64,000 bases of DNA from Suillus spraguei (GCA_016800925.1 JABCPU010000293.1:21278-85277), one strand, 5' to 3'; shown: positions 1-11,880, numbered from the stretch's first letter. Numbers and translations: made by a program. The notes: generated by a model from the sequence alone, not told the origin.

Positions 1-265
1 GCAGGTGAGTTCAGACAAGTCCAAAAGAGTGCAGGAAGGTTCTGAGAAGTGGAAGCCTTGGAAGTAGAGCATGGTGGTCTGGTTGTCCATACTCGTAGTA
101 AGTGTAGTTTAATGCGCAATTACTGTTTGGAAGCCACACAGTGGCCCAAATATTTGTAAGCACATTCGGATTTCCGCAATCAACGTTAGATTTAGACATT
201 TTGATGCGACAATATAGACACCTAGTAAATACTTGCATATTTTTTTAAAGTGTGAAGCCTACAAA

Positions 266-410
266 AAAGAGGTTCGAACGGGTTCGAACCTATTCACTAC
301 CAGCCCGAACCCCGAACCTCTGGAAAGGTTCGGTTCTGAGTCTTGGCTGAACCTTATGCGTCCAGTTCGGAAAGGTTCAGGTTCGAACCGAGGTTCAGGA
401 ACCGGACTGC
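266..410. repeat. Cluster of GGTTCGAACC-type palindromic motifs
   Basis: About 145 bp hold repeated copies of GGTTCG, GGTTCGAACC and their complements (for example around 273-292, 330-340 and 375-400), in both orientations and with irregular spacing. It could fold into several small hairpins. It lies just beyond the 3' end of the membrane-protein gene, so it may be a short non-autonomous element or a terminator-like repeat. No coding potential is convincing here. Confidence 0.6.
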
Positions 411-1596
411 GGCAGCACTACTCCCGAAAAAGAATATGGAGGCAGAGTAGGGGACGACGTGTGCGGAATTGCCAGTTCCCCCGAAACTTCTCCACTCGTA
501 CTTCCTTCAATTTGGGCATTCCTTCCCGCGCCCAATCCCATATTGAGAGCTGCGATGATCCCGGCATAACGTTCCTCCATGTCTACTTCAGCTTCAAGTG
601 GACCACCAGGTGCCCATCGACGAATGGCGCTCGCATCACGGGATAGCTTGCGCTGTCGACGACGAGCACAGAAGAGCCAGAGAACAGCAAAGGCAAGAGC
701 TCCGAGGACGCCGAGGATAAAACCGGCTATAGAACCAGGGGAACGAGAGAACCTACGGAGATCCCCATGAGCACAATTATAGCAGGTGACCTCATAACAA
801 CGCCACAAAGATGAAGAACCGACCTGTTCCCAGTGGTATCTACCACTGCGGTACTGAGCACCCCACTCGTTGACGTCGTCCAAGCGGTGGTGGGACGATC
901 CGAAAGGACGGAAGTCAAAATCAGCGTTGATGTCCATGGGGCGGCCCACGTAGTACTGTATTTGGCGACCTCGGTAGTGGAGATAATCAACGTGGTAGGA
1001 GATGGAGTGATTGTGCTTCCCGAGATGGACACCGCAGAAGAGCTGAATGGAAAGGCTGTGTCCGAGGAAGATGGATCTGCTGACAAGGAAGAGTTTGTGG
1101 AAGGGGAAGTCGAGACTACTGCGGAAGTAGATATTGTCATGGTTGAAAAAGACAAGGACAACGAAGTAGAGGGAAGAGGAATAGGTGGCATGGTGAAAAA
1201 TGGTGAAAATGCGGATTCGGTAGATGATGAGAATACATAAGATGTCATGGTGGGTGTAGACGATAATGGCGAGGGTGTAGGAGATAATGGCGAGGGAGTA
1301 CGTGTTGATATAAGAAAGGTCGAACCAGAGGATGAGCTGTCAGAGCTGGGGCTTAAAGAAGACCATAAGGGCGTACTTGAGCTTGACCCAGTACTCGAGC
1401 CCGTTGACCCGGAATTTGCAATAGACGAAGAACTGTGAATGCGAAGTTGCATGAACGTGACCCCGATAGTTTCGGCAGGACCTACCTCAAACTGGACGAC
1501 GGCTGGGATCCAATGTTGCCGGTCGTCAGAGAGGGAGTGAAGGTCTGTTGCAGATAACCGTTTCCAGCCTTGGATAGATAGATATTGGACTGCGTA
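395..1596 (-). CDS. Ser/Thr-rich single-pass membrane protein
   Basis: The coding sequence runs on the minus strand, with a Ser/Thr/Pro-rich stretch of about 200 residues (ORF from about 1596 to 824), one hydrophobic segment (AGFILGVLGALAFAVLWLF), a basic stop-transfer patch (CARRRQRK) and a cytoplasmic tail of about 90 residues ending at 395. A 71-nt intron at 753-823 (GTCGGT...CCGTAG) joins the two reading frames exactly in phase, giving ...TTGNR|FSRSPGS before the membrane helix. A likely upstream acceptor (TTTACGCAG) lies near 1596; the first exon and signal peptide are not resolved. Such mucin-like ectodomain proteins are common in basidiomycetes and usually lack an assigned function. 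Cell-surface location is inferred from topology only. Confidence 0.65.
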
Positions 1597-1799
1597 AAGT
1601 GAATAGAACGGCCATCAAGAATGATGCATTGAAAATGGAAGGGTAGAGTTAATGATAATGATGAAAAGGTAACAGAAGAGGGAAATAAAATGGGAATATA
1701 TATTGAAGAAAATGGTGAATGCGTTAATGGTCACATGTGTGAGAGAGATGCAACGTGAATGATGCCGATGGAAGCCAAAAACGGATGGAGCCAACGTCA

Positions 1800-2110
1800 T
1801 TAATTGTACACAAACAATGAAATATCGTACGCACTGGCAAAGTCGTCAGACTTGATGTTGTGAATATTTGTGACATTAGGAACTGAGAACTCGCAAGGAT
1901 GTCGTTGGTAGGCGTCGGCTGGGAACCGGTAGTGGACAATGTATTCGAACTCTGGGATGTGGACGGTATCGGGAGCAACGGGCCGTCATTAATAGGCCTG
2001 CCACGGGATGAATTAATGATGGAGGACAAAACCAGGTTTGTCGTCGTCGAGTTTTGGGGTGCTCGTTCAACGAGGAAAGGAAGAGAGTTGGGAGAGGGAT
2101 CGAGCAGCAT
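1800..2110 (-). CDS. Possible coding exon(s), unresolved
   Basis: Two overlapping minus-strand frames are open here. One gives a Ser/Thr/Pro-rich N-terminus starting at 2110, shortly after a TATA-like element (TATTTATATACA, about 2120-2132). The other, from about 1953 to the stop at 1800, reads as a well-balanced peptide (motifs EYIVHYRFPADAYQRH and SAYDISLFVYN) preceded by a plausible acceptor (CATCCCAG). They may be exons of one gene, possibly the 5' part of the membrane protein at 395-1596. No family is recognised. Confidence 0.3.
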
Positions 2111-3939
2111 ATCTAAACTCTCATGTATATAAATAGGTGAGTAGTTGGTGCTCAGAGTGGAAAGAGTTGATGGGGTTTGAGAAGGTCAACCAAGAAAGAG
2201 AGGTAAAACGTGTGGTGACTCGTTCGTCGCGAGAAAAGACAATCTGGCCCTGGAGTAAGGTTTTGTACTAGTCGGTAAATTTGTATGAAATAGCGGGGCT
2301 AGAATGTGAAGCTTACGAGAAGGTTTGTCGACGACCACAAGTATTGAAGCGACTGTAAATAGAGGATTATGCACTGGTCGACGCAGCGACGACAAGGCTC
2401 GCTGTGTCTAAAAACGGAGTTGAGCTCTGTAGTATTGTTCTGTGTACAGGTCGAGATGACGACTCGGAGAGAGATTTGTAGATATGAGCGCTTGAAAGCG
2501 ATCACAACGCATCGCATCTGGTTCCAAGTAGAAGTATAAGCGACAGCCCGGTTCTATACCAGAAAAGTGAAAGTAATTTCTGTCAGTACGCCGTCAGTAC
2601 GTAGATTTACACATCAATTAAAACGTCACGCGTCAACCCCAATTCTCCTCCCATCCTCCTAGTACATGAGTCTGCAAAGTATGCTTTTCTTTGAAGACAT
2701 ATATAGCATGCGAAATGACATCGATAGCACGTATGGTGCATGGTATCTCACCCACACAGCTGAGGCCGAGGCAATGATCGTGAGCACGATGGCAGCGTGG
2801 ACCTGGGACAGAAGGCAACTGCCTTTTTTGGGATTAGTCATCGCTTATACCAAGTCTCCTCATGTTGTCCAGCATGTTGACATACCTCACACCTTGCTCC
2901 ATGTACAGGTTTGCTGTGCTTACCTTGCATGTTCCAGCCATCGTTTCCAGCAGTCACTTTACCCGGGCTTACCGAAACGGTCTTAGACCGCAGACTACTC
3001 CGGGTGCGTCATGTTCTTCTCGTTTACAAAATCTATGGCGTTTCCCTGCACATTTCCCTTAACTACAACCGCGCCAAAGCCCAGTCCTCAAGTTGTCCGA
3101 GGAGACTTTTGCTTTGCACTGGTAAAATTCAGTAAGTGATATGACCTTACCGGTCTGTCTTCTTGCCAAAAGTATACACTTGGCTTGATCCTTCTTGATC
3201 GCAGATGTCGTCACGTTCGACGTATCTTATCTTGCCTCATGCCTGGAGGAAGATGATCTATATCAGTCCGTATCATGCACTGACTAGGCTCTTATCTCGA
3301 TTACTAAGGAGCCTTATACCGGCGTGCATCGAGTATCATGGATAGGCGCAACTAGTCATGTCAACGTCGATCGATCTCGAGCGATCGCTGAATAACACTT
3401 GGACCAACGTTCGAGGCACAAGTGCCTGACTTGAGGAAGCTTTGATGGGTGTAAAGATTATCATTTAGATCAAATTTATCTATCCATCGTTCCGTAAATC
3501 GACTAGAATCTAAGAATCTGTCAAGCTTGATAGTTGTCCACACCCATTGGCCGGATGGCATATCGAACAAGAAGCTTGCCAATCAGGAAAACGTAATTCG
3601 TTACAGAGTGTTACAAAGCACTGTAGCGAATAATGTTTAATGGGTATAACCCCGCTCCAGCGCTCAGTGGATAATCCCCATATCCGGATTTGGATCAGGG
3701 CATAATGATAGTTACCCCTAAGGGCACTCTTCCGACTCGGACTTTCAGCGCTACCTAGTAGGCCCTCTGGCGGTCGTAGAGAGTAGGTTCGGCACAGAGC
3801 GATACATTGTTGGGCCGCCGATCTACCATCCGGCGACATAGCAACCTCGAATTTGATATTGACAGGGCCTGCACTGCAAGATTGTGATACATACTCCTCT
3901 GCTACCAATACAATAATAAAAAACACGCATATGAGCACT
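2111..3939. other. No confident gene
   Basis: Only short uncorrelated open frames are present. A minus-strand frame at 2659-2841 holds a hydrophobic stretch, but neither splice context nor a family match supports it. The frame at 3510-3989 is a shadow that reads through the end of the DUF1275 pseudogene. Nothing repetitive stands out. Confidence 0.5.
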
Positions 3940-4969
3940 TCATAAACGTATCCTACCCTGCTTCTCCGGGACGTAAAGCCACCATACACTGATCACCAAT
4001 CGGATACATGTGCCGATGCCCAGCGTAGCAGCCGATCCAATGCTCTTAATCAATACACCACCTACAAACCCTCCAAAAAATACGCCGAGGATAGCCACAA
4101 TCTTGTGATCGCGCGAAATGACGGCATGCCGGATGTCAACAGCTTGGGGTCAGCCACGAGTTCACACAAAGTCGATGTGAGCACAACTGCAGAGAAATGA
4201 AAAAAAATAAAAGACTTGAATATACTTGAAACACACCTGTAGTAGTGAACTGCGTATTGACGCGTTTTCCCATGATGGCCTGCAAGCCCATGCTCGCACT
4301 CATGAAGCCGATGCATACGAATGATGACCCGTTGGTCCATGCGGGGTAAGCGGGCGAACGAGCAACGCTATCCTCATTGTTCTTCCATATCGCAATAGTA
4401 GCGGCCATTGTGAAGAGGGTTTGAATAAATGTGCCAAGGACCAGCCATAACCGCGTCTTACTACCCAACTTATCGCCGAAGCGGCCAATGAAGGAGCCAA
4501 AAATGAACGTGAGCACTGAGCACAGCGCTAGACGATCCGTTATATCGAACGAGTGGTCTGCTCCCCATCGAACACACGAGCAAGAGCGAGAGCCAGCTAC
4601 GGCGCAGATGTTAGTTAAACTTGGGAAGACTGCAACCGCGGAGGTACTCCTACTTTAAGACTATTTCCGGTTTGGAAAGCGCACCAGATAAATATGGCTG
4701 GGAATGCAACCGCGTCGCTGAATAAAGACTAGTGAGATGCAAAGTAGATAAAGAGTTCGGTTTACGCACATGAAACCGGTCATGAAGCAATACGCAGATA
4801 GGGGTGCCGAGGACTGATCTCCGTCGACTTCCTCTAGCAGATAATCTTTTAACCTCGCCATTGCTGAAGCGTAATTTTCACCGTTCTTGTTCATTGAATG
4901 CTGCAGAAACTGATTCTGGATGGCAGGTGGGGGTAACGTCGATGACGTCGGGTTCTGGGTGGCGTTCAT
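3940..4969 (-). pseudogene. DUF1275 family membrane protein, copy 1 (two frameshifts)
   Basis: DUF1275 (YoaK-like) proteins are small multi-pass membrane proteins of unknown substrate. Exon 1 starts at 4969 (MNATQNPTSS) and ends near the motif YCFMTGFM. Later exons carry DAVAFPAIFIWCAFQTGNS, a FIGRFGDKLGSKTRLWL segment, FVCIGFMSASMGLQ and IMGKRVNTQFTTT, then VLTSTLCELVADPK and a final membrane segment ending ISVWWLYVPEKQ. Introns are about 50 nt. Alignment with copy 2 at 5515-6547 shows one base missing near 4556, just after ALARVF, and another near 4137 in the CTGTTGACATCC stretch. Each moves the conserved sequence to a new frame. Two losses argue for a pseudogene, although assembly error is possible. 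Alternative splice sites could bridge the first shift but would destroy the conserved LALALAR segment. Confidence 0.8.
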
Positions 4970-5514
4970 GTCGATTTGGATATATTTAGGTTGTCAGATG
5001 TGCGTCGAGTTGGAAAAGATATAAAGCAAGGAAGTTTCTTATAAGGGATGCCGAATGATTTCAAGATGATGTGTTCTGAGGCCGTGTCTGTTTTTCCGCC
5101 GGGTCATGAATGTCCCATATGTAGTGGACATTATTTAAAATCAAGTGGTACGATCCCAGTTCATCGACTCGTTCGTCCGCCGGTTTTCATGATACCTGTT
5201 ATCTAGTCGGAAGATACTTGATGAAGTTCAACCTCCTACTTTGTCCACAAAGTATCTATTCGGCCAAGGCAATATGAAACCTTAGCTACAAAGTGACAGT
5301 GGCGATATGACTGTAGTTTATCTTATCTAAAAAAACTCTTATGTAAGTGAATACTACAAATATACTACTAGTACAATCATAAAAAATTCTCCTATCCTTC
5401 TATCATCCTCTCTTCTTCCCTACCCATCAGTATACGTAGCATCTTGTATCCTACTCGTCAGTAACAAAAATATTACATGGTCATCAACAGTATATGAGCA
5501 CTTCATAAACATAT

Positions 5515-6547
5515 TCACTTCTTAGTCTGCTTCGCCGGGACGAAAAGCCACCATACGCTGATAATCAAACGAATACCTGTACCGATGCCCAGCGTAGCAG
5601 CCGATCCAACGCTATCGATCAATACACGGCCGATGAAGCCTCCCAAAAACAAGCTGACAATCGCCATAATCTTGTGATCGCGCGAAACGACATTTCGCCG
5701 GATGTGAAAGAGCTTAGGGTCAACCATGAGCTCACACCAAGTCGTCGTGAGCACAACTGCAGAGAAATGAAAGATTAAGAAAAAACTTGAAGTACACCTG
5801 AAACACACCTGTAGTAGTGAACTGCGTGTTGACGCGTTTCCCCATAATGCCCTGCAAGCCCATGCTCGCGCTCATGAAGCCGACGCACACGAAAGACAAC
5901 ACATTGGTCCATGCGGGATTGGCGCGCCCATTGGCAACGCTACCCTGATGGCTCTGCCATATCGCAATAGCAGCGGCCATTGTAAATAGGGTTTGAATAA
6001 ATGTGCCAAGGGCCACCACAACCGTGTCTTGCAGCCTATCTTATCGCCGAGGCGACCTATGAAAGCGCCGAAGATGAACGTGAGTATCGAGCACAGCGCT
6101 TGACGATCCGCGATATGGAACGAGTAGTCGTGCTGCCCGTTGAACAGGCGAGCAAGGGCAAGGGCCAGCTATGGCGCAAGCATGAGCTAGGAAGGTCTTC
6201 TGCAACTACAGAGGCACCCGCACCTGTACACCATTTCCCGTCTGGAAAGCGCACCAGACAAAGATAGCAGAGAATGAAACCGAGTCACTAAAAAAAGACC
6301 AGTGAGATGAAAAGCAGATGAAAAATACAGTTTACACACATCAGACCAGTCATGAAGCAATACGCAGACAAGGGCGCCGAGGACCGCCTCCATCGACTTC
6401 CTCAAACACATGATTCTTCAACCTCACAAAAGCTGCAACATCGTCTTCGCCATTACGTTCGTTCTTGCCTATTGAATGCCGCGAAAACCGCTTCTGGACA
6501 GCGGGTAGAGGCAAGGTTGCTAACGTCGGGTCCTGGGTGGCGTTCAT
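5515..6547 (-). pseudogene. DUF1275 family membrane protein, copy 2 (two frameshifts)
   Basis: This is a tandem paralogue of the gene 550 bp away, in the same orientation. It starts at 6547 (MNATQDPTLA). It preserves SDSVSFSAIFVWCAFQTGN, LALALARLFNGQ, TFIFGAFIGRLGDKIG, LGTFIQTLFTMAAAIAIW, IMGKRVNTQFTTT and a clean C-terminal exon (VVLTTTWCELMVDPK to VWWLFVPAKQTKK) with its stop at 5515-5517. Relative to copy 1, one base is missing near 6390 (GATGGAGGCGGTCC versus GACGGAGATCAGTCC) and one near 6016 (TTGTGGTGGCC versus TTATGGCTGGTC). Copy 1 is intact at both places, so the two copies are broken independently. It may be a dead duplicate or two consensus errors. Confidence 0.8.
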
Positions 6548-7860
6548 ATCGATTATTTTTGAAGACTTTAAAGAAATTCAGATCGTCAAATGTACCACCA
6601 CCAGGATGGTCGTTGAGCTCAGGCTCGTTCTCAGAAACGAAGAGATGGAGGTCGGAGAAAAAGATGGCTTCTTGTAAGGAATATCGAGTGATTTTTAAGG
6701 GACTCTTCTATCCGATAATCCGCTCGAAGGTACTCGGGCCGAGCCTTTTTTTTAAAAAAACAAACGGCCCCCTCCCTATTCACCGTTAACGAGGGAAGCG
6801 AAGTTAGGAACGTCGGCCAACTTCAAGCTGGTCAACAATATAAATTTTGGATGGTATCAAGGGATGGCCCGATTCTAAAATGGCGTTGTCGCGAATACAC
6901 GCCAAGGGTTGTGAGTCTCGTTTAGGACAAGTTTAGGGCGGTTTACGTGTGTTTGAATCCCCGACGGTTTAAGAGTCAATTGAATGTCCGAGAAACCTCA
7001 GTCGTACTTACTGATAGCTCAAGCCGAAGTAATGTTCTCTCGGAGTCAGGCTGGTACAAGGATGCCAGTAATCGTGACGGTCGATGGACGTTCTTGAAAT
7101 GAAGTATCCGGTATCGTTATATATAGTCGATCTCAAAGAAACTTCCTTTTGACCCTGAAGTGCCATTGATAGTATGTACGATAGGTCATGCCTGATAATG
7201 GAAGTGTGTTTCTTCTTGCCAGTTCTATAAGTACTGGCTAACGAGATGAACCTAATACCATGGTCTAATGAAGGTTAGATTCTTGATGGTAAGTTGCTCA
7301 ACAAGCAGACTCCACATCCGCCATTGTTTGAATCTGAGGCCGTTCCCAAACAGCTCGAAATGTTTTAAAGGTTGGTTACAGCAATAACGGAAATTCATTT
7401 ATCAAAATTGACGTTACTGACCCTCATCGACATCCCTGTTTTTCAGTGACGCGTTGCTCAGTGACGGCGCGCTTACGGCAACTGAACGGCATAGGACTAT
7501 GTAGCTTACCAGAAAGGTTTACGGCATTAAGGGGTCGCAACGTCAAAGACATTTTGAAGAAAGATGCGGTCGCGGTACTACCTATCGCCAGCCGTTATTG
7601 CACAATAAACAGCTCATGCACGGGATCTACAGAGCTGGTGATGCAACATTTACAATAGGCGGATTGACAGAGTGGAGTCGACTCACCTGTGCATTTACCA
7701 TCGTATGAAGCGTCCCAAAAAATTACTCCGTTGGGGAGCATCTTAGCTACGACATGAGATCGTCGGCAGATGAATTAGTGGAGCCTTGCATATGTTGACC
7801 GCATTGCTATTCAATAACTTTCTTACATCTTTGTCAAATATATCTGTGATATCCAACTAT
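6548..7860. other. No confident gene
   Basis: This is the upstream side of the DUF1275 copies and the downstream side of the Kelch gene. Only short frames appear (for instance 7446-7658, plus strand), with no family likeness. A near-homopolymer T7/A6 tract lies at about 6748-6760. No tRNA or other RNA gene could be folded with confidence. Confidence 0.45.
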
Positions 7861-10593
7861 TCATCGACGATTCCGACTTGACACGAGACCCCCACTTCCG
7901 GCAGCCTTAGCAGCACTGCCTGCTCTCATCTCGTCCTCATCGAGGCCGGCCTCGGCTAAGATCTTCTCGACTTCCTCGAGGATAGGTTTGTACTCCGCTA
8001 ACGGGGCGACAAGAATGGTCAGCGACACAGTCAATGCTGACCAACCACAAACTGAGTCCAGACGCACCATATCGTTCTTCTGCAAAACTGAAGCCATCCC
8101 TCCTGAGTTGTTTGCCTCGATTATCGCTCACGCCGTGGGCTTTCTGGGTCCAATATTCGCCTTCATGATGATCAGAACTGAAGTGAGACTGGGGTAATGT
8201 GAAGCTTACGACTTCGAGCATAGAACAGGGCTAGTGTCTCTCCTGGTTCTGGTGTACTAATCACATCCTCCGCAGAGCGTGTCGTGTCTTTGGACACACC
8301 CATGAACGCCGTCGCTTGCGCACGTACCTCGTGGTGCTTGATGCCCCATCAATTTCCGCAGCACCACACAAAAATCATGTGTTCACTCACTTGCTCATCT
8401 ACGGGCTCGTCGACTTCTTCGTCCTGCTGATTTTCATCAAGCTTTTCAAAGTTGAGCCTCTCATCATCTTTCTCTACCCGCGTTTCGTTATCACTATCAC
8501 CATCCTCGTCACTCTCTCCACCCTCGTCATCCTCGTCGCTGCTACTCTCGTCGCCCTCTGCTGGGATAATGATGCCGCTGTGCTTGAGGCACGTGTACCG
8601 TTCGAGCTTCTCGAGCTGTATCGAATAGAAATCGTCGAGTGTGTATTCCCTTGACCCACGCTCAAAGATGCCACCATAGCTGATATAGGGGAGAACGATT
8701 CAGATAGTACAAAATAGTATAACAAAGATCCACGTACATGTACAATGTATTCCTCAGTACAGCTAGCATAGCATTGTATCGTGGTATTGGGGTTGTCAAT
8801 ATTGGGTCATCAGGATCAACATCCGGGTCCTGCTAGTCTCATTTCAATATCCAATACCGCCTGCATGAGCGGAATCGAACCTCGGTGTTCTTGGCCTCTT
8901 GTGTCTTGACTGGATCGTCATCTCCGTCCGAAAATTCAGGTCCTCCTTGCTGAACAGCTGCAGCCTTTCGCTTTCCACCTCTCCCGGCTTTTTTCAGCTT
9001 CTTGAGTACCATTGATTGCCAACGCCCATTACCAATGAGTTGGTATCCGTAGCTACATAAGATTTGGTCAATCTGCAGTTCCACGATCAATAAAATTGCA
9101 AGCCAAGGCAACGTCTCACGAGATGACACTGCATGAAACCATGCAAGGACAACCTGCACATTGACTCGGGCTCCTTCCATGACTTACAGATCGTTCCAAA
9201 ATATGCTCTCGAGGCTCTCTTCATCCCTGTCGTCATCTGTCACACCGCCAAACATGACGCCCATACTCTTGGCTGACCACAGAGACATTGTGCTGCCGCT
9301 CCGGATATGCGGCGCGAAGGATGGTTTCTTTCGCTTTTCCCATTTCAAACTCAGTGGATCCGAAGAGACTGTGGACGATGGAGATTGGGAAGTTTCGAGG
9401 GACATGCTGTGTACAAGCTGAAGTGAGATGGAAAGCAGGAGATGAAGAGTCCTACCGGAGAAACCAGGTATCGTCGAGCATTACGCCAATAGGACGTTTA
9501 CCTTTGGAGTATTCTTTACAATAACCTCCTGTATGCCGGGTCGCATCTTAGGGAAGTGGTGTCTGAGGACAAAGTTGCATACATACCATGTAAAACAATG
9601 CCTTCTGGCGTAGAGAGAAATGAGAACCCGCTTCTTGGGCTGCGTAGTAATCGATGTGTGACTAGGTGCAGTTCCGAGAAGTAAACGGAGAGTAACGCAC
9701 GACGGTTTCCGATCAATATCCTTGAATTCAATTTGTCGCCATTTATACTCTTGAGTATCAAATACCCAGGTATCGTTTAGATATTGAGCTTGATTTCTCA
9801 GATACGTTAGTGCAAATGAACAAGTGACATCCTACGCTGAAGACGTACTGCGATGCCCTGGGTCATAGAAACCGCCAAAGAGAACTATGTAGTGCTTCCA
9901 CATTGCCATCCTGTACAATAATGAGAATTAGAGGAGGCACCAAAGCATTTCTTACCCACCGATGTCCTGATCTCGCGCTGGGTTTGGTCTTGGTATCCAA
10001 GCGATCCCAAGAATGAGTGCTGATATCAAAGCACCAAAAATCCCTGTAGTGATGGAACGTGTTCTGATACAATGAACTAAACTCGCCACCGAACAAGAAG
10101 AGCTTTCCTCCTCCAGCTGCCGAAGGGACAACGGCATGTGCACTGCGAGGCCCAGGGCACGTAGGGCTCACGAACTTGCGCCACTCATCCTTGTCGGGAT
10201 TGTACCGGTAGACATCGTTGTAAAAGTAGGCCTTTTTGTCGTCGCTGAAGAATTCACCTCCGATGCACCACAAGTAGTTTCCGCTTGGACACGGCGTTAG
10301 AGTCGCGTTCGCGCGCCGAGAAGGTGGCCCCTCGACTAGTTCCTCCGTGACCTTGTGCGCATCTTCCCATTCGCGGTTGATCTACTAGCAGGCACTGTTG
10401 AGTTAGCTCGATCCCAGATGCATGCGATGAAAATCACCTTGTCGAGGATAGCCTCCAAATCTTCATCCTCTGGAGGTGCATCAGTCGACTTTTTATTCTT
10501 CTTCTTTTCTTTCTTAGCAATCTTGGCTTCGGCTTTTTGCTTTTTCGCCGCCTTTGCAGCTGCTTTACCTGTATTTTTCTTCTCGTTGCCCAT
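7861..10593 (-). CDS. KEL3: Kelch-repeat protein, KLHDC4/Kel3 type
   Basis: The protein starts at 10593 (MGNEKKNTGK) with a Lys/Ala-rich N-terminus, then the conserved REWEDA...GPPSRRANATLTPCPSGN segment. Kelch blades follow: LWCIGGEFF, DVYRYNPDKDEWRKF, GPRSAHAVV, LFLFGGEFSSL, DFWCFDISTHSWDRL, SARSGHR, YIVLFGGFYDP, DTWVFDTQEYKW, RSGFSFLSTPEGI and a last one near LYMYGGIFERGSREYTLDDFY. An acidic low-complexity stretch (ESSSDEDDEGGESDED) and a C-terminal EYWTQKAH...RDGFSFAEERY, AEYKPILEEVEKIL region complete the family architecture. Many 45-65 nt introns have consensus ends; one joins EERY to AEYKP through a split codon. No frameshift was found. Kelch propellers are protein-interaction platforms and the role of this family is poorly known. 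A transposon boundary lies only about 30 bp upstream of the ATG. Confidence 0.9.
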
Positions 10594-10624
10594 CAGATCG
10601 ATATCGACGTCAATGATTAACTTA

Positions 10625-10852
10625 CAGCAGTTTGCATAATAAGAGAGGCCGGTATTTTCCAAAAAAAGCGTGCATTTGTTTTCGAAAAGTAGTCCTACAA
10701 AGATCAATTTTTATCTCAACAACGAAGCAAGCTATTGACATGGTCCAAGCGACAAAACTGATCAGAAAAATCGAACGCAGACGACCAGCGAAAAAAACCA
10801 AGCGATTCGGTGAAGTTGGTGGTCACCTGCTCTTAGAGCCAACAGTCTACAA
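10625..10852 (+). repeat. Left terminal inverted repeat of the Tc1/mariner element
   Basis: About 228 bp, starting CAGCAGTTTGC and ending at the inner sequence CAACAGTCTACAA. It pairs with 11881-12109. The minus-strand frame of the Kelch first exon stays open into this repeat, so the Kelch 5' UTR and promoter probably lie within it. Confidence 0.9.
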
Positions 10853-10893
10853 CAACACTTTTCTCTCCGGTCAAACGTCTCCCTTACCCCACT

Positions 10894-11480
10894 ATGAAAG
10901 GTCACACATCGTCGCAAGAACTATGCGAAATTATCATCCGAATGCTACCACCCCTTGACACGTCTGAAATCATGGCATACACTGGTGCAAGCAAATCGAC
11001 AATAGAAAGATTGCGCGATGCTATACATTGACTGGGAAGCCGTAGAAAGTCAGAGGGGTAAGAGTGGTAGAACTCGAATGATGGACTTGGAAGATATCGA
11101 GGTGCGTCCATATTCAATCTCTTTCTGTGCAAATTCTGACATATAAAAGTACAGGCATGGCTGTTTGTCCCGCAGCTGTGATATGTATCTAGATGAGCTC
11201 CGTGATGAGATTGGCAAGGCTCGCGGGAAACACCCGTCATTGTCCACCATCTGGCGAATGCTTCATCGCACGGGATATTCAAGGAAGAAAGTTAGTGTCT
11301 TGATTCTCGTTGACAATGATGTTTGATTGATGTGTGCAATAGATCACTCGAGAAGCAAGAGAGCGGAACCTTGATAAACGTGCTGAGTACATGTATCAGA
11401 TTGGCCTCAAGTATAGACCCGACCAACTCATTTTTGTCGACGAGAGCTCCGCCGACATCTGGTGCGGAGCTGGATCCACC
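10894..11480 (+). pseudogene. Tc1/mariner-like transposase remnant
   Basis: The remnant starts with an HTH-like N-terminus at 10894 (MKGHTSSQELCEIIIRML, then TGASKSTIERLRDA). A one-base shift leads to YIDWEAVESQRGKSGRTRM, an intron near 11103-11152 with acceptor ATAAAAGTACAG, then the family-typical MYLDELRDEIGKARG, HPSLSTIWRMLHRTGY and, after a 52-nt intron at 11291-11342, ITREARERN, QIGLKYRPDQLIFVDES. The aspartate in FVDES is the first catalytic residue. Sequence homology then stops at about 11470 and the remaining two catalytic acids are absent. At least two frame breaks exist. The element cannot encode its own enzyme. Confidence 0.8.
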
Positions 11481-11539
11481 TGGCATTGTGGCTGCTGACG
11501 AAGTGCCAGGCTTTTTTTGGTGGAATGGGCCGTGGCCGT

Positions 11540-11691
11540 GGTTTAGTCTTTGAGACGACTTCCTGACTTGAAGGATCTTCCACCTGTGTACCACTGGGGA
11601 GCTGTGATTGCTTTTTCGGAGGACGGCCGCGTTTACGAGGCTCCTTGACCTTGCGCACTCGTACAGGAGCCTTTGCCATCCTGCGAGACAA
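11540..11691 (-). CDS. AT-hook peptide fragment inside the transposon
   Basis: The minus strand encodes MSRRMAKAPVRVRKVKEPRK directly followed by RGRPPKKQSQ, a textbook AT-hook core (RGRP in a basic context) that binds the minor groove of AT-rich DNA. It then has a Ser/Gln linker and KTKPRPRPIPPKK. It opposes the transposase direction and occupies the place where the transposase C-terminus should be. It could be the N-terminus of a captured host gene or a transposon accessory domain. The frame continues to 11428 without obvious homology. Confidence 0.45.
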
Positions 11692-11880
11692 TGTAGCAGA
11701 CCGGGAAAAGTGAGATGTGTGTGAATTTGGTTTGTATACTAGTACTAGACACGAGACAAGTGTCCACTTCGCCAGATCGTTCCATTCATTCTACAGTCGT
11801 CTGCGCCTCATTGTTCTTATCAAGTTTGTATCTTACCGCTTGTCATTATCTTGCTTCGTTACTGAAATAAAAATCAATCT

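Noticed and set aside
833..1438. Acidic plus-strand frames opposite the Ser/Thr-rich gene
   Set aside because: They are complements of Ser/Thr codons (Glu/Asp/Val-rich shadow) with no splice logic.
3510..3989. 160-codon open frame with a hydrophobic N-terminus
   Set aside because: It runs through the 3' end of DUF1275 copy 1 in a wrong frame; the homologous frame ends at 3940.
6187..6411. Minus frame across the DUF1275 copy 2 exon border
   Set aside because: It reads through an intron in the wrong frame.
6890..6975. Possible tRNA-like stretch with TTTGAATCCCC
   Set aside because: No A-box or cloverleaf was found around it.
10355..10639. Phe/Ala-rich plus frame
   Set aside because: It is the complement of the Lys/Ala-rich Kelch N-terminus.
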